A stretch of DNA of 64,000 nucleotides from the NCBI RefSeq assembly GCF_018141105.1, contig NZ_CP054839.1, positions 5,769,411 through 5,833,410 of the forward strand, given 5' to 3'. This DNA is from Saccharopolyspora erythraea (lineage in GTDB: Bacteria; Actinomycetota; Actinomycetes; Mycobacteriales; Pseudonocardiaceae). The notes under the pieces are model-generated. The model saw only the letters and a program-made list of their open reading frames with translations. It searched no databases and was not told the DNA's origin. Below, piece by piece: positions 43,376 through 52,087 of the stretch. Made by a program: the position numbers and the translations under genes. The first letter of the stretch is position 1. Each line of letters opens with the position of its first letter.

Positions 43376-43429
43376 GTGATCACGACATCCGCGCGCTCCC
43401 GCCTCGGCACGAGGGCACCGAGGTCCTGA
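43376..43429 (+). CDS. Possible 17-residue leader peptide before the GNAT gene
   Basis: GTG at 43376 is preceded by GAGGAGG at a good distance and opens a 17-codon frame, MITTSARSRLGTRAPRS, ending 29 bases before the acetyltransferase start. A strong ribosome site in front of such a short frame suggests a leader peptide or translational coupling. The Arg-rich sequence could also be chance in GC-rich DNA. Confidence 0.35.
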   Translation: MITTSARSRLGTRAPRS

Positions 43430-43458
43430 CCGGGAGCGCTCTCCCGAAAGGAAACCCC

Positions 43459-44361
43459 GTGACCGATCTGGTCATCCGTCCCCTCGTCGCCGAGGAGGGG
43501 CCGCTCTTCGAATCACTGCCGGAAGCCGGGCTGGTCGGCCCCGCGTCCCCGGGCCACACCTACGACGCTCTGGTCGCTGCCGGCGAATACCGTCCGGAAT
43601 GGACCTGGGTGGCGCTGCGCGAGGGCACCGTGGTCGCCCGTGCCGCCTGGCGGGGAGGCACCGCGAGCGACGTCCCGTTCGTCTTGGACGTCCTGGACTT
43701 CACCGATTTCGACGCCGCCGTGCAACTCCTGCGCACCGCGCCGGTCCGTACCGAGTACACCCTCGTCCTGCCACCCGACTGGCGCGACGTTCCGGCGGCG
43801 AAGGAGGCCGCGGACGCCCGCATCGCCGCCGCGACGGCGGCCGGACTCCGCTTCCTCGTCGAACGCCACCGCTACCGCTGGACCCCGGACCACGGCCTCC
43901 CGACCCGCCCCGGCCGGCTGCGGTTCCGCCCGGAACCCGACGACGAAATCTTCCTCGCGGCCTTCCGGCGCGTGCACGAAGGCACGCTCGACGCCCACGC
44001 CCGCCGGGCCACCGACGAGTCCGGGCTGGACGCCGCCGCCCGCGAGGACCTGGACATCATGCTGGACATGCCCAGTCCGCGTTCCTGGTGGCGGTTGGCC
44101 TTCACCGGTGGCGGCGAGCTCGCCGGGCTGAGCATCCCCGGCCGCAACCAGCGCGACCCGGTCATCGGCTACATCGGCGTGCTGCCCGAGCAGCGCGGCC
44201 ACGGCTACGCCTACGACCTGCTGGTGGAGGCCACGCACCTGCTCGTCGCCGAGGGCGCGGACCGGATCGCGGCCGCCACCGACACCACGAACCGACCGAT
44301 GGCCGCCGCCTTCGCCCGGGCCGGATATCCGATCACCGAACACCGGATCGACTTCGTGTGA
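43459..44361 (+). CDS. GNAT-family N-acetyltransferase
   Basis: A 300-residue acetyltransferase. The first half (residues about 1-140) looks like a degenerate GNAT-like domain and the second half (about 150-300) the active one, with GYIGVLPEQRGHGYAYDLL as the acetyl-CoA pyrophosphate-binding motif A and AATDTTNRPMAAAFARAGY as the C-terminal signature. The two-domain size is common for actinobacterial GNATs of unknown substrate. GTG at 43459 follows GAAAGGAAA. A terminator hairpin lies 73 bases downstream. Confidence 0.82.
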   Translation: MTDLVIRPLVAEEGPLFESLPEAGLVGPASPGHTYDALVAAGEYRPEWTWVALREGTVVARAAWRGGTASDVPFVLDVLDFTDFDAAVQLLRTAPVRTEYTLVLPPDWRDVPAAKEAADARIAAATAAGLRFLVERHRYRWTPDHGLPTRPGRLRFRPEPDDEIFLAAFRRVHEGTLDAHARRATDESGLDAAAREDLDIMLDMPSPRSWWRLAFTGGGELAGLSIPGRNQRDPVIGYIGVLPEQRGHGYAYDLLVEATHLLVAEGADRIAAATDTTNRPMAAAFARAGYPITEHRIDFV

Positions 44362-44434
44362 CGGTGGGACCCGGGTAGGTCTCCTCGCGCGGGGTGGCAT
44401 GCCGGACGGCAAGTCAAGCCCACGGCGGAGTCGA

Positions 44435-44470
44435 GGCGGCGTCACCGAGCACAGCGGTGGCGCCGCCTTT
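44435..44470. terminator. Hairpin terminator with T tail
   Basis: A 13-bp stem with one G-U pair (44435-44447 and 44455-44467), loop of seven bases, followed by TTT. It lies between the convergent GNAT and nitrilase-family genes. Confidence 0.75.
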
Positions 44471-44541
44471 CCGGTGCACCGAGGTACCTCACCGAGGGCG
44501 GCCGCACGCCGGTCGGCCTCACGCCGAGGGCCGCACAGGCC

Positions 44542-45354
44542 CTACGCCGGCGCGTGCCTGGCGGCGGGCGCCGCGATTCCGAGGATCCGGTCCCCGAGAA
44601 CCGGCAGGTCCGCCCGGAGGGTGCGGACCTCGGACACGTCGACATCGGCGGTGATGACCTCCTCGTCGTCCCCGGCCTCGGCGAGCACCTCGCCCCACGG
44701 GTCGACGACCAGGCTGCCGCCGGCCTGCCGCATGCCGGCGTGGGTGCCGGCGGCGCAGCACGCCAGGACCACGGCCTGCTCCTCCACCGCCCGCGCGCGG
44801 ACCAGGATCCGCCACTGCTCGCGGCGGTGAGCAGGCCACGCGGAGGGCACCACCAGCACCTCCGTCCCGGCGTCGACCAACGCGCGGAACAGTTCCGGGA
44901 AGCGCAGGTCGTAGCAGATCGCCAAGCCCAGTTCGCCCAGCTCGGTGGGCATGGCCACGACGTCCCGCCCGGCGGCCATGAACACGGCCTCTCCGGTGTC
45001 GAAGCCGTAGCGGTGGATCTTGCGGTACGTGCCGCGAAGCGCCCCGGCGCGGTCGAAGACCAACGCGGTGTTGTAGAGCGCACCGCTGTCGTCGCGCTCG
45101 ACGATGGTCCCCGCGTGCAACCACACGCCCGCGGACCTGGCCGCATCCGACATGATCCGCGCGGTAGGGCCGTCCTCCACGGGTTCGGCACCCTCCTGCC
45201 ACGCGTCGTAGTCCCAGGCTCCGGTCGTCCAGAGCTCCGGGAGGACCACGATGTCGTCACCGGCCCGGCCGCGGACGAGCCCGGCGGCCCGAGTGCGGCG
45301 TTGCGCGGCGGATTCGGTGTCCGAGACCGAGAGCTGAACCAGGGTGGCGCGCAT
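44542..45354 (-). CDS. Carbon-nitrogen hydrolase (nitrilase superfamily, omega-amidase-like)
   Basis: A 270-residue nitrilase-superfamily enzyme with the intact triad Glu40 (VVLPELW), Lys112 (YRKIHRYG) and Cys147 (AICYDLRFPE). The short single-domain form and GFDTGE-type loop fit the Nit2/YafV group, omega-amidases that hydrolyse alpha-ketoglutaramate or similar deaminated amides. True nitrile hydrolysis is unlikely. ATG at 45354 has GGAGGTGG upstream. Confidence 0.85.
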   Translation of the reverse strand: MRATLVQLSVSDTESAAQRRTRAAGLVRGRAGDDIVVLPELWTTGAWDYDAWQEGAEPVEDGPTARIMSDAARSAGVWLHAGTIVERDDSGALYNTALVFDRAGALRGTYRKIHRYGFDTGEAVFMAAGRDVVAMPTELGELGLAICYDLRFPELFRALVDAGTEVLVVPSAWPAHRREQWRILVRARAVEEQAVVLACCAAGTHAGMRQAGGSLVVDPWGEVLAEAGDDEEVITADVDVSEVRTLRADLPVLGDRILGIAAPAARHAPA

Positions 45355-45560
45355 CTTCTGCCACCTCCTCGGAAGAGTTCACCCATTCTCGCGTCCCGTC
45401 CGCCGCGCCGCACGTCCGGAGCGGACGGCGGAGGTGCCCTCGACCGGATGCGGACCCGGAAATCGATGTCCAGGCGCCGCAAAGGATTTCCCGGCCGTTC
45501 CTGTGCGCTGGCGGCGGGATGTCCTGGCACCGGCTGGCCGGGGACAGCCCGCGCGACGGC

Positions 45561-46298
45561 CTATCGCACGCGTGCGCCGGTGATGAAGAAACCTTCGCCC
45601 ACCGGTCGCGCGAACTCCGGCAGCAGGTCGTCGAAGCGCTCGCCCCGCCCGAACCCGCCGGCGGCGAGGATCGCCTGCGCGCGGTGCGGGGTCAGCCCCT
45701 TCCAGTTCGGCGTCGCCCGGCCGATGCGGACGTAGTCGCGCAGGAGCCTCCACGCGAACCCGTGGTCGCCGCCCGGGCGCAGCGACGCGAGCAGCCGCCT
45801 GCCGTCTCCGCGCCAGGTGTGCCAGGTGCTGTCGGCGATCAGCACCGCGCCACCCGGCCTGAGCACTCGACTCCACGCGGCCGTGGCCCGCACGGGTGCG
45901 GGCAGCGTCCAGAGCACGTACCGCGCGGTGACGAGGTCGAACGTGCCCGCGAGGTCTTCGACGTCATGCGCCCCGCACTCCTCGAAACGCACGTCCACGC
46001 CCCGGCGCTCGGCTTCCTCCCGCGCATAGCCGAGCATCGTCGCGGAGGGGTCGACGGCGGTGACGCGGTGCCCGAGCTCGGCCAGCAGGGTCGAGAGGAA
46101 CCCCGTGCCCGTACCGACGTCCAGCACATCGAGAGGCCCGTCACCGCCCGGATGCAGGGCGGGCACGACCTTCTCGCACGCCGTGCGCCACGCATCGCGC
46201 CGATCCGCGCTGAAACGCCGGTAGAAGCGGTCGTAGTCGCGGGCCCGCCGGTCCCAGTTCCGGCGCACCGCGTCGAGAGCGCCGTTGACGTCGCCCAC
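45561..46298 (-). CDS. Class I SAM-dependent methyltransferase (UbiE-like)
   Basis: A 245-residue methyltransferase with motif I LDVLDVGTGTGFLSTLLAELG near residue 60 and the post-I acidic residue in AVDPSATML. The N-terminal sequence NWDRRARDYDRFYRRFS is that of Methyltransf_11/UbiE-like small-molecule enzymes. GTG at 46298 is chosen because AAGGAG is nine bases upstream; a TTG directly after AAGGAG at 46307 is too close to be used. The substrate is unknown. Confidence 0.78.
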   Translation of the reverse strand: MGDVNGALDAVRRNWDRRARDYDRFYRRFSADRRDAWRTACEKVVPALHPGGDGPLDVLDVGTGTGFLSTLLAELGHRVTAVDPSATMLGYAREEAERRGVDVRFEECGAHDVEDLAGTFDLVTARYVLWTLPAPVRATAAWSRVLRPGGAVLIADSTWHTWRGDGRRLLASLRPGGDHGFAWRLLRDYVRIGRATPNWKGLTPHRAQAILAAGGFGRGERFDDLLPEFARPVGEGFFITGARVR

Positions 46299-46554
46299 CC
46301 GTACCAACTCCTTCCAGCCCGATCACCGCATTCGGCACGACCGTATGGTCCCGGCGCGCGGTGTGGTCTCGCGGGTCCCGCGGCTGCTGAACGAAGCCGG
46401 AGGCCGCCGGATGTGACTGGCCTCTCACCGATGCGGCTCAAATGCATGAACGACGACTTCAGGCCCGAGTTCCGCCCCGCCGATGCACGCATTCCGATGC
46501 GACCACCCTTCGGGAGGACTTGCCAACGGGGATCGGGTCACTAGCCTGTCGTGT

Positions 46555-46790
46555 GCTGGTGGTTCGTCCGCCACGGACGCGGTGGAGAGCCGCGACCGCG
46601 GTGGACGAGGCAAGAGGGAACCCGGTGCGAATCCGGGACTGCCCCGCAGCGGTGAGCGGGAACGAACGCCGTCACCGGTCTCAGAAGACCGGAAACAGAG
46701 CACTGGACCACTGCGTCTGGGAAGCGACGGCCATTAGGAACCCCGGCCAAGGCCGGGAGCGCCCGCGAGTCCGAAGACCTGCCACCGGTG
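46555..46790 (+). ncRNA. Cobalamin riboswitch controlling metE
   Basis: The classical elements are in order: GGGAACCCGGTGCGAATCCGGG followed by CTGCCCCGCAGCGGTGAGCGGG (46616-46665), a middle region with CACTGG and CTGGGAAG, and the conserved B12 box GCCCGCGAGTCCGAAGACCTGCC (46761-46783). The outer stem pairs CTGGTGG (46556) with CCACCGG (46782). It lies about 150 bases before metE, the cobalamin-independent methionine synthase, so B12 should repress metE. A perfect hairpin (GCGTGCAC, 46790-46797, with 46802-46809) follows directly and may be part of the switching platform. Confidence 0.93.
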
Positions 46791-46840
46791 CGTGCACACC
46801 CGTGCACGCTGATCCGAGGTCTCGAGGGAGGACCTGGCGG

Positions 46841-46861
46841 ATGCCCAGACCGCGGCTATGA
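46841..46861 (+). CDS. Possible six-codon leader between riboswitch and metE
   Basis: After GAGGGAGGACC an ATG at 46841 opens MPRPRL and stops at TGA. It lies 76 bases before the metE start. The unusually strong ribosome site with such a short frame may be part of the regulatory leader, or chance. Confidence 0.25.
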   Translation: MPRPRL

Positions 46862-46936
46862 CCGCTCGCTGGCGCTCCGGCACGCCTCCGTCCGGACCTC
46901 GGAGTCCCATGCTGTCGAGCTCGCGAGGAGAGGGCG

Positions 46937-49225
46937 TTGACCACCAAGATCGGATCGACCGTACTCGGGTATCCCCGGATCGGACCGAACCGGGAACTCA
47001 AGCGCGCGTTGGAGAGCTACTGGGCTTCGCGCAGCAGCGCGGAGGACCTGCGGGAGGTCGCGCGCCAGCTGCGCGTCGACACCTGGCGCACGCTCCAGGA
47101 CGCGGGGCTGGACTCCGTCCCCGGCAACACGTTCTCGTACTACGACCAGGTGCTCGACACCGCGGTCACCTTCGGCGCTGTTCCCCCGCGCTACACCGAG
47201 CTGGGGCTGAACCCGCTGGACACCTACTTCGCCATGGCGCGGGGCGTGGACTCCACGCCGCCGCTGGAGATGACGAAGTGGTTCGACACCAACTACCACT
47301 ACCTCGTTCCCGAGATCGGCCCGGACACGCGGTTCTCGCTGACCGACCGGACTCCGGTGCGGCAGTTCCAGGAAGCCGCGGACCTGGGCGTCACCACGCG
47401 GCCGGTGCTGGTCGGCCCGCTGACCTTCCTGCTGCTGTCCAAGGCCGCCGAAGGCGCGCCGGAGTCGTTCCGCCCGTTGGACAAGCTCGACGAGCTGCTG
47501 ACCGCCTACGCCGAACTGCTCGGTGAGCTCAAGCGGGCCGGAGCCGAATGGGTCCAGCTCGACGAGCCCGCCTTCGCCGCCGACCGCTCGCAGGCGGAAC
47601 TGGACGCGCTGCGCGCGGCCTACCGCAAGCTCGGCGAGCTGACCGACCGGCCGAACCTGCTGGTGGCCGGGTACTTCGGTGATCTCGGTGACGCGCTGGA
47701 CGTGCTGGCCTCCGCCCCGGTCGAGGCGCTCGGCGTCGACCTCGTGGCCGGTTCCTCCACTGTGGACAAGCTGTCGACGCTGTCCGGGCTGCGGGACAAG
47801 ACGCTGGTCGCCGGCCTGGTCGACGGCCGCAACATCTGGCGCACCGACCTCGACAAGGCGTTGACCACCGGCGCGACCCTGCTGGGCCTGGCCGGCGAAG
47901 TGGCCGTCGGCACCTCGTGCTCGCTGCTGCACGTGCCCTACGACGTCGAGGCCGAGGAGCAGATCGACCCGCAGGTCAAGTCCTGGCTGGCCTTCGCGGT
48001 GCAGAAGGTGCGCGAGGTCGTCGTGCTGGGCCGCGCGCTGCGCGAGGGACGCGACGCCGTCGCCGACGAGCTGGCGGCAGCCGCCGCCGCGGTCGCCGAC
48101 CGCGCCAAGGCCGACCGCGTCCGCAACAACCGCGTCCAGGCCCGGCTGCAATCGCTGCGGCCCGAGCACTCCCGCCGCAACGACTACGCGCTGCGCCAGG
48201 AGGCTCAGGAGAAGTCGCTGCGGCTGCCTCCGCTGCCGACGACGACCATCGGTTCCTTCCCGCAGACCACCGACGTCCGCAAGGCGCGCGCGGAACTGCG
48301 CAAGGGCACCATCGACGAGGCCGCCTACAACCAGCGCATGCGCGACGAGATCCAGCGCGTGATCAAGCTGCAGGAGGACCTCGGACTGGACGTGCTGGTG
48401 CACGGCGAGCCCGAGCGCAACGACATGGTGCAGTACTTCTCCGAGCACATGGAGGGCTTCGTCAGCACCCACAAGGGCTGGGTGCAGTCCTACGGCTCGC
48501 GCTGCGTGCGCCCGCCGATCCTGTTCGGCGACGTCTCCCGCCCGAACCCCATGACCGTCGACTGGGCCACCTACGCCCAGAAGCAGACCGAGAAGCCGGT
48601 CAAGGGGATGCTCACCGGCCCGGTGACGATCCTGGCATGGTCGTTCGTCCGCGACGACCAGCCGCTGGCCGACACCGCCAAGCAGGTCGCGCTGGCCATC
48701 CGCGACGAGGTGCACGACCTCGAGTCGGCCGGCATCCGGATGGTCCAGGTCGACGAGCCCGCGCTGCGCGAGCTGCTGCCGCTGCGCTCGGTCCAGCACA
48801 AGGAGTACCTGGACTGGGCGGTGGAGTCGTTCCGGCTGGCCACCTCCGGCGTCGCCGACTCCACGCAGATCCACACCCACCTGTGCTACTCGGAGTTCGG
48901 TGACGTGATCAACGCGATCGTCGCCCTGGAGGCCGACGTCACCAGCATCGAGGCGGCCCGCTCCCGCATGGAGGTGCTGGCCGACCTCAACGCGGTCGGC
49001 TTCGCCAAGGGCGTCGGTCCCGGCGTGTACGACATCCACTCGCCGCGCGTGCCCGAGACCGAGGAGGTGACCGACCTCCTGCGCGCCGCGCTGGAGGCCG
49101 TTCCGGCCCAGCGGCTGTGGGTCAACCCCGACTGCGGTCTGAAGACCCGCGGCTACACCGAGGTCGAGGCCGCCCTGAAGAACATGATCAGCGCGACCGC
49201 CGCGGTGCGCCCGACGCTGCGCTGA
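46937..49225 (+). CDS. metE: Cobalamin-independent methionine synthase MetE
   Basis: A 762-residue MetE of normal length, transferring methyl from methyltetrahydropteroyl-triglutamate to homocysteine without B12. The N-terminal barrel begins [16 protein letters not shown]. The C-terminal catalytic barrel has [21 protein letters not shown] and the zinc ligands in [11 protein letters not shown] and [13 protein letters not shown] at 46937 follows GAGGAGAGGG. Expression is placed under the cobalamin riboswitch, so the strain presumably also has a B12-dependent MetH elsewhere. Confidence 0.96.
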   Translation: MTTKIGSTVLGYPRIGPNRELKRALESYWASRSSAEDLREVARQLRVDTWRTLQDAGLDSVPGNTFSYYDQVLDTAVTFGAVPPRYTELGLNPLDTYFAMARGVDSTPPLEMTKWFDTNYHYLVPEIGPDTRFSLTDRTPVRQFQEAADLGVTTRPVLVGPLTFLLLSKAAEGAPESFRPLDKLDELLTAYAELLGELKRAGAEWVQLDEPAFAADRSQAELDALRAAYRKLGELTDRPNLLVAGYFGDLGDALDVLASAPVEALGVDLVAGSSTVDKLSTLSGLRDKTLVAGLVDGRNIWRTDLDKALTTGATLLGLAGEVAVGTSCSLLHVPYDVEAEEQIDPQVKSWLAFAVQKVREVVVLGRALREGRDAVADELAAAAAAVADRAKADRVRNNRVQARLQSLRPEHSRRNDYALRQEAQEKSLRLPPLPTTTIGSFPQTTDVRKARAELRKGTIDEAAYNQRMRDEIQRVIKLQEDLGLDVLVHGEPERNDMVQYFSEHMEGFVSTHKGWVQSYGSRCVRPPILFGDVSRPNPMTVDWATYAQKQTEKPVKGMLTGPVTILAWSFVRDDQPLADTAKQVALAIRDEVHDLESAGIRMVQVDEPALRELLPLRSVQHKEYLDWAVESFRLATSGVADSTQIHTHLCYSEFGDVINAIVALEADVTSIEAARSRMEVLADLNAVGFAKGVGPGVYDIHSPRVPETEEVTDLLRAALEAVPAQRLWVNPDCGLKTRGYTEVEAALKNMISATAAVRPTLR

Positions 49226-49228
49226 CCA

Positions 49229-49286
49229 CCGGGCCGCGGGCGGTGCCGTCTCCGCGAGGAGCCACCGGCACCGCTCGCGGCCCCGG
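49229..49286 (+). terminator. Imperfect long hairpin after metE
   Basis: About 20 paired bases (CGGGCCGCGGGCGGTGCCG with CGGCACCGCTCGCGGCCCCG) around a 17-base loop start a few bases after the metE stop. Confidence 0.6.
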
Positions 49287-49322
49287 GTGCCACCAGCCGA
49301 ATCCGCATGGCTCGGCGACATT

Positions 49323-49367
49323 CGACTGGCCCGACGCGGCTGGCGTGCAGTCGCGTCGGGCCAGTCG
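49323..49367. terminator. Bidirectional hairpin between metE and the protease gene
   Basis: A perfect 16-bp stem (49323-49338 and 49352-49367) with a 13-base loop, 33 bases from the stop of the convergent protease gene. Confidence 0.75.
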
Positions 49368-49399
49368 CAAGTAGACGGTCCGCTTCCGCGGTGGAGCGG

Positions 49400-50176
49400 T
49401 CAGCCGCCGATCTGCTGGTTGATCCAGTCCGCGTAGGCGGTCACGTCGGTCCAGATGCCGGGGCCCGTCGCGCACTTCGGGTCGTTGTCCCCGTCGCGGC
49501 TGGTGGCTCCGATGAGCTGCCACTCGCCGGGGCGGCCCACCACCTGCGGTCCGCCTGAGTCACCGAAGCAGCCCATCGCGTCGGGCGTGTCGCTGTCGGT
49601 GCACAGTTCGGTGCCGCCGTCGAACTTCGTGCACTGGGCGTCGTCCACGAGCTTGGTGTCCAGCTCCTGGAGCGTGACCGGCAGCTCGGGGCACTGCTGC
49701 TCGTCGTCGCAGGTCATACCCCATCCGATGATGCGGGTGGCCGTGCCCGCCGCACCCGAGTCCGGTGCGATCGCGATCGGCTTCTGCTCGACGGCGTGGT
49801 CCAGCTTCAGCAGCGCGATGTCCCCGCCGGGGCCCGCGCCGCCGTTGTAGTCGGGGTGCACGATGGCCTGGGTGACCTTGGCCTCGGAGCCGCCGCTGGT
49901 GCGGTCCGTGCTGCCGATCCGGGCCGTCATCCCGTCCGGCGCACCGACGCAGTGCGCCGCCGTGACCACCCAGTCGGGCCGGATCAGGCTGCCGCCGCAG
50001 CCGTGCTGCCCGCCCTGCTGGAGCGAAACCATGAAGGAGTACTGCTCGGTGGCGTCGTGGCCACCGATGATGAACGGCCGGGTGTCCGCGGTGGCCACCG
50101 AACCGGGCAAGACCAGAGCGGCTCCGGCAAGGATCCCACCGACCAGAGACAGCGTTCGTCGTGCGGCGCCAGGCAT
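49400..50176 (-). CDS. Secreted S1-family serine protease
   Basis: A 258-residue exported chymotrypsin-fold protease. A Sec signal peptide (about 1-30) and very short propeptide precede the mature N-terminus IIGGHDA near residue 36. The triad is intact: His75 (TAAHC), Asp119 (GGDIALL) and Ser207 (GDSGGP). The residue at the base of the S1 pocket (six before the Ser) is Met201, not the trypsin Asp, so specificity is probably not for Arg/Lys. Eight Cys allow the usual disulfides. ATG at 50176 follows GAGGGGG; an upstream in-frame ATG at 50203 is less likely. Confidence 0.85.
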   Translation of the reverse strand: MPGAARRTLSLVGGILAGAALVLPGSVATADTRPFIIGGHDATEQYSFMVSLQQGGQHGCGGSLIRPDWVVTAAHCVGAPDGMTARIGSTDRTSGGSEAKVTQAIVHPDYNGGAGPGGDIALLKLDHAVEQKPIAIAPDSGAAGTATRIIGWGMTCDDEQQCPELPVTLQELDTKLVDDAQCTKFDGGTELCTDSDTPDAMGCFGDSGGPQVVGRPGEWQLIGATSRDGDNDPKCATGPGIWTDVTAYADWINQQIGG

Positions 50177-50384
50177 TCGCGCCCCCTCGTAGATCGACTG
50201 CATTTACCGCGTCGACCGTATTCATCCGGAAGTGCCTGGACATCAACCTGATGGACAGGTTCTGATCTTCTTTCGTACGAGGCTTCTCCGACCGTTCGGC
50301 CGATGTGATCCCGGCCGAACGGCTGCTACTCCAGCCGTTGCGGTCGTTCGACGACGCGATCGACCGCCGCACACGACGTCGCGC

Positions 50385-51185
50385 TCAGGGCTTTCGGGCG
50401 ATGGCCCCGTACATGGCGATGTCGGCTTCCGGGATCTGCCGGTAGGCGTCGTCGTCGGGGCGCCACTTGTGCATCTGGACGATGCCGGGGTCGACCAGTT
50501 CGAGACCGTCGAAGAAGCGCTCAGTCGCAGCGAGGCCGCGCCAGCGCAGGGTCTCGCCGTGTTCGTGGTAGGTGCGGCGGACCTCGGCGAGCATCTCCGG
50601 GGCGAAGTCGTCGGTGGCGACCGTGGCCGCCAGGTAGCTGCCGGAGGGCAGCACGTCGACGATGCGCCGCACGACGTCCAACGCCTCGTCGTCGTCCTCG
50701 ATGAAGTGCACCACCGCGATGAGCATCAGCCCGATCGGCCGGTTCGCGTCGAGGGTCTCGCGGAACTCCGGCGAGGACAGGATCGTGTCCGGGTCCCGGA
50801 GGTCGGCGGCGACGTAGGCGGTGCGCCCCTGCTCGGTGCCCACCATCAGCGCGCGGGCGTGGACCAGCACGATGGGGTCGTTGTCGGTGTAGACGACGCG
50901 GGCGTCCGGGCGCACCTCCTGCACGACCTCGTGCAGGTTCGGCGGGGTGGGGATGCCGGTGCCGATGTCGAGGAACTGGTCGATGCCGCACTCGGTGGCC
51001 AGGTAGCGGCCCGCCCGGTGCATGAACTCGCGGTTGGCGCGCATGTGCACCGGCAGCGCGGGCCAGATCTGCTTGGTGGCCTCGGCCGCGGCCCGGTCGA
51101 CGGCGTAGTTGTCCTTGCCGCCGAGGATGTAGTCGTAGATCCGCGCACCGTGCGCCCGATCCGTGCCCAGGTCGACGTCGTTCAT
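50385..51185 (-). CDS. PF04672 S-adenosyl methyltransferase (DUF574)
   Basis: A 266-residue member of an actinomycete-restricted SAM methyltransferase family. The signature start HGARIYDYILGGKDNYAVDR and the SAM motif FLDIGTGIPTPPNLHEV are clear. Streptomycetes carry many copies; their substrates are unknown. ATG at 51185 has GAAGGAG four bases ahead; the ATG one codon upstream is too close to it. Confidence 0.85.
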   Translation of the reverse strand: MNDVDLGTDRAHGARIYDYILGGKDNYAVDRAAAEATKQIWPALPVHMRANREFMHRAGRYLATECGIDQFLDIGTGIPTPPNLHEVVQEVRPDARVVYTDNDPIVLVHARALMVGTEQGRTAYVAADLRDPDTILSSPEFRETLDANRPIGLMLIAVVHFIEDDDEALDVVRRIVDVLPSGSYLAATVATDDFAPEMLAEVRRTYHEHGETLRWRGLAATERFFDGLELVDPGIVQMHKWRPDDDAYRQIPEADIAMYGAIARKP

Positions 51186-51278
51186 CATGCTCCTTCCGAC
51201 CGCGGCACCACACCGGCGTTCAAGATCAACATTGTCGTTCGCCGGTCCACCCGCGTCAAGGAACCGCGGGCCGCGAGG

Positions 51279-51878
51279 TCAGCGGGACTGCAGGGCGTCC
51301 AACGCGATGGCCTGGGCGAGCACGAGGCGGCGGTCCAGGGCGGGATCGTCGATCCGGACCAGGTAGTGGTCCCGGAACCGGGTCTTCTTGTCCACCGCGC
51401 CCACCGCACCGGTGTCCTGCACGAAGTCGAAGTGGTAACGCCACGGGAACGGCAGATCGCCCACCCACGGAAGAGCGCCCCAGACCCGGCGGAACACGGC
51501 GATGCCCATGCTGCGCTCGTGGACGGTGACCGGCCGCTGCCCGGGCTGCTCGAGCTGCCAGGTGGAACGCAGGAGGGACTTGCCGAACCTCTTGCCGAAG
51601 ACGCCAACCGAACTCCCCTCCGGTGTCGTCACGTCGTAGGCGCTGGCCAGGTCGATCACCTTGCGCGCCTGGAACGCCGCGAGCACCGACCGCTTGTCCT
51701 CGTCAGCGTAGAGAGTGACGTGTTCCTTGAAGCTCATCCGCTTCTGCTCGACGAAAGCGACGAGCGGCCCCGGCGCGCCCGCACCGTCATCGGCGAAGAT
51801 CCGATAGCGGTTGACCATCATGGTGATCTTCTGGTGCATGTGGAACAGATTGTGTTGCTGCAGTTCCTGGATCTGCAT
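51279..51878 (-). CDS. LURP-one-related (scramblase-fold) protein
   Basis: A 199-residue protein of the LURP1/phospholipid-scramblase-like (Tubby-fold) family. The N-terminal FHMHQKITMMVNRYRIFADD and the mid-protein FKEHVTLYADEDKR segments match that pattern. The role in bacteria is unknown; membrane lipid contact is suggested by the fold. It lacks a signal peptide. ATG at 51878. It lies 209 bases after the LuxR-type regulator gene on the same strand. Confidence 0.75.
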   Translation of the reverse strand: MQIQELQQHNLFHMHQKITMMVNRYRIFADDGAGAPGPLVAFVEQKRMSFKEHVTLYADEDKRSVLAAFQARKVIDLASAYDVTTPEGSSVGVFGKRFGKSLLRSTWQLEQPGQRPVTVHERSMGIAVFRRVWGALPWVGDLPFPWRYHFDFVQDTGAVGAVDKKTRFRDHYLVRIDDPALDRRLVLAQAIALDALQSR

Positions 51879-52087
51879 GGTCACCGAACCCTCACGTGAA
51901 TCGACGCGGCCTCGCGGATTGTCCGGGGGATTCTCGCAGCCGGCTCGCCCGGCGGCAGGCGAATTCGCAACCGAGTTGCGGAAGTCACCCCACGCGCAGC
52001 GGAGCACAGGACGCCACGCGACCCCACCTCCGAAAAAGCCCGGCCGTCCACAGTGTCCGATATCCGCTCCCTTGCGGACGGTGGGCG

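Noticed and set aside
46858-47526. A 222-codon frame starting between the riboswitch and metE
   Set aside because: It runs out of frame inside metE and has no ribosome site or family signal.
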